Source: Deltaproteobacteria bacterium
Lineage (GTDB): Bacteria; Desulfobacterota; Desulfarculia; Adiutricales; Adiutricaceae
Assembly (NCBI GenBank): GCA_031288745.1
Contig: JAITQT010000036.1
Span: 1-7,479, forward strand
Direction of reading: 5' to 3'
DNA length: 7,479 nucleotides
The notes under the pieces were generated by a model. The model was not told the DNA's origin. It saw only the letters and a program-made list of their open reading frames with translations, and searched no databases. The translations under genes and the position numbers were made by a program. Below, piece by piece: positions 4,652 to 7,479 of the stretch (the stretch's first letter is position 1; the number at the start of each line of letters is the position of its first letter).

Positions 4652-6025
4652 TTATTTTTTTTTATTTTTAAGTAACTGATCGACTAATTTATCAATCTCT
4701 TCTTGCTTAAAGCCTTCAGCGTCAGGTCCTCTAAGGGCGCTCTCTTTTTTAGAGGCCGCCGCCTCCTTTTTACCTTTACCCGGACCCTTTTTAGCGCCAT
4801 TAAAGCGATCGCCCTCAAATCGGCCCTGGCTAGAGCCTTTTGGGCGGGATCTTTTTTCTCTTGTCTCCCTTAGCTTAGACTCCTCGCTTAAGCTCCTATT
4901 ATAAGGCTTAAAACGAGAGGGTCCGCCAGATCTTGAATCTGTTGACCTTGATTGGTTAGACCTTGAATCTGTTGATCTTGATTGGTTAAATTTTGAATCT
5001 GTTGATCTTGATTGATTAGACCTTGAATCTGTTGATCTTGATTCATTATATTTTGGTCTATTAGATCTATAATTAAAACTCTTATCGCCCGCCTCTCTAT
5101 AACCCCGCTCTCTAGGTTGATTAAAACCAGCACGGGCTCTAGGCCGGTCGGTAAAATCAATTAAAAGGCGGCTAAGAGCGAGTAAAAAGCTTTCTATCTT
5201 AGAAAGCCTTTGGCCCACCAAATCGTCAAGGGAGGCCGTTAGAGAGCTTAGCTCAAGAACAATGGGGCTTAAAGATTTAAGCCTCTCGGTTAACTTATCG
5301 CGAGTTTGAGTATTTATCAAATGTTCTGGTGAGCCTGGGGCCCTATCTTCTGTTAGCTCGCTATCCTCGCTCAAAGAGGGCCAAAGGAGATCTAGGCTAC
5401 TTTCGATGGCACTTTTAAATTGGTCGTGAGAGCTTAAACTAGCTTCAGCCGCGCTGCGTAAAGAGTCTTTAGCTTCTTCTAAGCGCTTTAAGGCAATTGG
5501 GAACTCATCTTGGGCCATGGCCACTAAAGAAGAATAAAGAGAATCGCTTAATCCATCTTTAAAACGGCTCGGACCAGAGCGAAACTCTCGTTTTGCTCCA
5601 AGGGCAAAAGGCTTATCTCTTCTGGAAAACGAAGGCCGCTTAAATGGAGAATTAGAAGAAAATTCTCGCTTAGAAGGCCTAGATTGGCCCTCGAACGCTT
5701 CTTGGCCCTCTTCATTATTATAGGGGCCCCGATGGCCCTTAAAACTACTGGGCCTGCGACGCGAGGGGCCACTGGAAGGGCCACTAGAGCGCTTAAAACC
5801 GTTTGACCGACGAAGCGGTTTTTCTCCCTCATCAGCCTTAGGGCCACGCTTAAAAAGCGTGCGCCCCAAAGGGCTGTTGGCCACTTGGTAATCGTCTGTT
5901 TTAGGCCGAGGGCGGCCTTTAGGGGCGCGAGGCTTACTTGAATCATATTTAGGCGACTGGGTTAACGATGAATCGCTATTAGACGAATCTTTATCGCGAG
6001 GAGGACGCCTTTTAATTGAGGACAT
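4652..6025 (-). CDS. Arg/Ser-rich disordered protein with a helical core, function unknown
   Basis: I do not recognise this 457-residue protein. It is highly basic. Residues 1-158 are rich in Arg, Lys, Ser, Pro and Gly with several SGPSR and FKR-like motifs and are probably disordered. Residues about 159-292 look like a mostly alpha-helical core with amphipathic leucine patterns and a helix pair around 242-290. Residues 293-440 are again disordered and include four near-identical ten-residue units (core QSRSTDSRSN, about 325-365). A short helix, EEIDKLVDQLL (442-452), and a Lys tail end it. There is no signal peptide or membrane segment, so it should be cytoplasmic. Basic RS/RG-like flanks suggest nucleic acid or ribosome binding, but that is inference from composition only. 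The ATG has GGAG 5 bases upstream. The open frame is long, with a consistent start and close neighbours, which supports a real gene. Confidence 0.75.
   Translation of the reverse strand: MSSIKRRPPRDKDSSNSDSSLTQSPKYDSSKPRAPKGRPRPKTDDYQVANSPLGRTLFKRGPKADEGEKPLRRSNGFKRSSGPSSGPSRRRPSSFKGHRGPYNNEEGQEAFEGQSRPSKREFSSNSPFKRPSFSRRDKPFALGAKREFRSGPSRFKDGLSDSLYSSLVAMAQDEFPIALKRLEEAKDSLRSAAEASLSSHDQFKSAIESSLDLLWPSLSEDSELTEDRAPGSPEHLINTQTRDKLTERLKSLSPIVLELSSLTASLDDLVGQRLSKIESFLLALSRLLIDFTDRPRARAGFNQPRERGYREAGDKSFNYRSNRPKYNESRSTDSRSNQSRSTDSKFNQSRSTDSRSNQSRSTDSRSGGPSRFKPYNRSLSEESKLRETREKRSRPKGSSQGRFEGDRFNGAKKGPGKGKKEAAASKKESALRGPDAEGFKQEEIDKLVDQLLKNKKK
4933..5052. repeat. Four 30-bp tandem repeats inside the Arg/Ser-rich gene
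   Basis: Units start at 4933, 4963, 4993 and 5023. Each opens with TTGAATCTGTTGA (plus strand), continues C/T-CTTGATT, and then varies in its last third. The 30-base period keeps the reading frame and encodes ten-residue units on the minus strand. Copy number could change by slippage or recombination without breaking the frame. Confidence 0.9.
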
Positions 6026-6043
6026 GGTTTCTCCGCAAAGAGC

Positions 6044-6064
6044 GTGCCCAAATTAAACGGGCAC
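6044..6064. repeat. Hairpin in the gap before the Arg/Ser-rich gene
   Basis: GTGCCC (6044-6049) and GGGCAC (6059-6064) form a 6-bp perfect stem with a 9-base loop. A second dyad, AGCCT/AGGCT, flanks it at 6070-6091. On the minus strand only GCTCTTT follows, a poor U-tract, so it is not a convincing terminator. It lies in the 79-base gap between the DJ-1 gene and the next gene and ends 10 bases before that gene's GGAG. It might stabilise or process the mRNA. Confidence 0.35.
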
Positions 6065-6104
6065 CGGAAAGCCTGGACGAACGGGAAGGCTAAAAAAACA
6101 AAGA

Positions 6105-6662
6105 CTATTTGGGCATTCCCGGCATAAGGATATCCTGAGCCACTTTACGGGAAATTATATCGTCTTCTAAAATGGAAACTAAAGTTAAGGCAAAATGTAT
6201 GGCCGTGGCCGGTCCCCTAGAGGTGGTAAATTGGCCGCTAGTTACTACTGGCGGCGGAGGCGAAGGGATTTCAGCCCCGATTAGTTCTTTTTCATAGCCC
6301 GGAAAGCAGACGGCCCGACGGCCTTTTAAAAGGCCCAAGCGGCCCAGGACCACGGGGGCGGCGCAAATGGCGGCTATCTTTTGGCCCGCTTCGGCTTGGG
6401 CGGCTATAAGCTGCAAAAAGGATTGATGCTCAAGATAGGCTAAAGTTCCCCCAGGGATAATGAGCATATCCTTTTCCGTGGCTTTCAAATAATTAAAACT
6501 AATATCAGCCGTTACGGTTAGCCTTTGCTTACCAACAACGGTTAAATTATTTTCCAAAGAGATAGTCTGAAGATCGACCTGAGCCCGGCGAAGTAGATCT
6601 AAGATGGTGATGGCCTCGAGTTCCTCAAAACCGTTTATTAAAAAAAGCGCAGCTTTAGACAT
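6105..6662 (-). CDS. DJ-1/PfpI family protein (YajL/ThiJ-like)
   Basis: The 185-residue product belongs to the DJ-1 superfamily of small cytoplasmic proteins with a reactive cysteine, linked to oxidative stress protection, chaperone or glyoxalase-type activity. It matches the family over its whole length: N-terminal strand and NGFEELEA (10-17) with the conserved Glu16, PGG (70-72), the nucleophile elbow AAICAAP (97-103) with Cys100, and TSRGPATAIHFAL near the end, the counterpart of TSRGPGTSFEFAL in human DJ-1. The His126 region of DJ-1 reads CFPGYE here, more like bacterial YajL (CYP). I chose the ATG at 6662 because GGAG lies 10 bases before it and the family begins there. An in-frame ATG at 6683 would add seven residues but has no ribosome binding site. 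The exact substrate cannot be told from sequence. Confidence 0.88.
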   Translation of the reverse strand: MSKAALFLINGFEELEAITILDLLRRAQVDLQTISLENNLTVVGKQRLTVTADISFNYLKATEKDMLIIPGGTLAYLEHQSFLQLIAAQAEAGQKIAAICAAPVVLGRLGLLKGRRAVCFPGYEKELIGAEIPSPPPPVVTSGQFTTSRGPATAIHFALTLVSILEDDIISRKVAQDILMPGMPK

Positions 6663-6726
6663 AAAATCTTGGCTCCATATCATTTAGATTATTGGTAATA
6701 AAATAATGATAAAAAATGTTATTAAT

Positions 6727-7260
6727 CTACTTTGGCCCCAAAAGGACGATTTCATCACCATTGGCCGCTTCTGAAAAACGGACCTCAACCATCTCCTCAG
6801 CCGAGGTTTCCATGGTCAAACCAACGTAGTCTGGCTGAATAGGCATCTCACGGCGGCCTCTATCGACTAAGATGGCCAGTTCAATCCTCCTTGGCCGGCC
6901 AAACTCAGTTAAGGCCTCTAAGGCCGCTCTAACCGTGCGGCCGGTATAGAGGACGTCATCAACTAAAACGACCCGGCGATCGTCTAAGCCAAAGCAGATC
7001 TCGGTGCGGCCGACTTTAGGAAACGATCGAGCCATAGTCCAATCGTCTCGATAGAGGTTAATATCAACCACTCCTATAGGCACAGGGTTACCGCCGCGAT
7101 GAGACAGTAGCTGACCTAAGCGATCGCAGATAACTAGACCGCCGCGCCGTATCCCCACCAAGACCGGAGGTTGGGGAAAACGACTGAGGATATCGTCGGC
7201 CATCTGAGAGAGGGAGGCGTCAATAGCTTTTTGAGCGTAAAGTATCTTTTTAACTATCAT
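6727..7260 (-). CDS. pyrR: PyrR: pyrimidine operon regulator / uracil phosphoribosyltransferase
   Basis: The 177-residue product matches PyrR along its length. In many bacteria PyrR makes UMP from uracil and PRPP, and in Gram-positives it also binds pyr mRNA to cause attenuation. Visible motifs are GIRRGG (36-41), DINLYRDD (66-73), the PRPP-binding loop VVLVDDVLYTGRT (97-109), LVDRGRRE in the second half, and the C-terminal VEVRFSE..G.DEIVLL. I prefer the ATG at 7260. An in-frame TTG at 7275 would add five residues; neither start has a clear ribosome binding site. No pyrimidine biosynthesis gene is near, and the sequence before the gene lacks the PyrR-binding loop known from Bacillus, so RNA-binding control cannot be assumed. 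It is probably the first gene of the operon; the DJ-1 gene follows after a 64-base gap. Confidence 0.93.
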   Translation of the reverse strand: MIVKKILYAQKAIDASLSQMADDILSRFPQPPVLVGIRRGGLVICDRLGQLLSHRGGNPVPIGVVDINLYRDDWTMARSFPKVGRTEICFGLDDRRVVLVDDVLYTGRTVRAALEALTEFGRPRRIELAILVDRGRREMPIQPDYVGLTMETSAEEMVEVRFSEAANGDEIVLLGPK

Positions 7261-7301
7261 ATAGTAACTATTCAAGAGGCCAAATTTGCATCGAACCCTA
7301 A

Positions 7302-7321
7302 ACTAATTATTTTTTAGACTA
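7302..7321. repeat. Inverted copy of the start of the terminal repeat
   Basis: This 20-base sequence is the reverse complement, with one gap and few mismatches, of 7399-7419. The last 13 bases, ATTTTTTAGACTA, are an exact inverted match to 7399-7411. Together with 7365-7382 it makes an interleaved pattern of two inverted repeats just upstream of pyrR. It may be a relic of another copy of the dispersed repeat. Confidence 0.6.
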
Positions 7322-7364
7322 AATAAACTCACGGCTAGCTGAAGTACAAGACTCGTTTAAAAAC

Positions 7365-7478
7365 TTGATCGAAGCGCAAAAACCTCTTAAAAGCACAATA
7401 GTCTAAAAAATTAACTAGTGATAAGACTATGTTACAAATTGAAAGACTGATAAAGGGGACTTTTTGCGCTTCGATCAA
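7365..7478. mobile_element. 114-bp MITE-like element with 18-bp perfect terminal inverted repeats
   Basis: TTGATCGAAGCGCAAAAA (7365-7382) is the exact reverse complement of 7461-7478. The 114-bp span codes for nothing, is AT-rich inside, and its distal 80 bases recur at the left end of the window. Small size, inverted ends and a second copy are what a miniature inverted-repeat element shows. I see no clear target-site duplication, since the right flank is a single base, and no transposase in the window. A dispersed palindromic repeat of another kind, or a transcription terminator shared between loci, remains possible. Confidence 0.5.
7399..7478. repeat. Right copy of the 80-bp dispersed repeat
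   Basis: This matches 1-80 in direct orientation at 73 of 80 positions. It also contains an internal 6-bp dyad, TAGTCT (7399-7404) with AGACTA (7424-7429), which is not kept in the left copy, where that segment differs. It lies about 140 bases upstream of the pyrR start. Confidence 0.85.
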
Positions 7479-7479
7479 A

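Noticed and set aside
4933..5052. CRISPR array, since the repeats are 30 bp
   Set aside because: The units are contiguous without spacers and stay in the reading frame of a long gene, so they are protein-coding tandem repeats.
4888..5160. Second minus-strand frame of 90 codons over the tandem repeats
   Set aside because: It exists only because the 30-bp repeat lacks stops in that frame; it has no ribosome binding site and lies wholly inside a longer gene.
5548..5946. Minus-strand frame of 132 codons inside the Arg/Ser-rich gene
   Set aside because: It is a shadow of the longer frame, which has a ribosome binding site and stays open through the repeats in frame.
7261..7398. PyrR-type attenuation leader before pyrR
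   Set aside because: No binding loop resembling the Bacillus PyrR site and no terminator/antiterminator pair precedes the gene; the structure there is explained by the dispersed repeat.
1..7479. A complete circular molecule with overlapping ends
   Set aside because: The terminal repeats differ at seven positions and the right one is part of a 114-bp inverted-repeat element, so they are two copies of a repeat, not an assembly overlap. There is no replication gene or origin either.

Overview
The window looks like part of a Gram-negative bacterial chromosome of moderate GC content. Evidence for an outer membrane is a lipoprotein signal with a lipobox cysteine and an Mla-type (MlaF/Ttg2A-like) ATPase. 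The mixture of PyrR, a DJ-1/PfpI protein, an Sfp-type phosphopantetheinyl transferase and MlaF would fit a deltaproteobacterial (Desulfobacterota-like) lineage, but this is a low-confidence guess because no taxonomic marker gene is present.

All six genes lie on the minus strand. Reading in the direction of transcription (from high to low coordinates), the first block is pyrR (7260-6727), a DJ-1/PfpI protein (6662-6105), a long Arg/Ser-rich disordered protein with a four-unit 30-bp tandem repeat (6025-4652), an MlaF-like ABC ATPase starting at TTG (4636-3794), and an Sfp-type phosphopantetheinyl transferase (3804-3073). The two last genes overlap by 11 bp and the other gaps are short, so this is probably one operon. 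A small hairpin overlapping the last stop codon may end it. A second unit follows: a good sigma70-type promoter (2924-2896), a leader of about 366 nt with two hairpin-plus-T8 elements, and a 609-residue lipoprotein (2523-694) carrying an NlpC/P60 domain, closed by a strong intrinsic terminator (618-588).

The two most striking protein features are losses of key residues. The NlpC/P60 domain has the family fold motifs, but all three catalytic positions are changed (Asp412, Leu463 and Phe475 in place of Cys, His and His), so it should be a pseudoenzyme. The ABC ATPase has every nucleotide-binding motif except the switch histidine of the H-loop, where Ser213 sits.

The left 690 bases have no gene. 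They hold a repeat, a pair of 27-bp tandem units and several inverted repeats. The window is bounded at both ends by copies of the same 80-bp sequence in direct orientation (73 of 80 identical). The right copy is the distal part of a 114-bp element with perfect 18-bp terminal inverted repeats, which looks like a short dispersed (MITE-like) repeat. No metabolic pathway ties the six genes together; apart from transcription order, no functional link between them is visible in the sequence.
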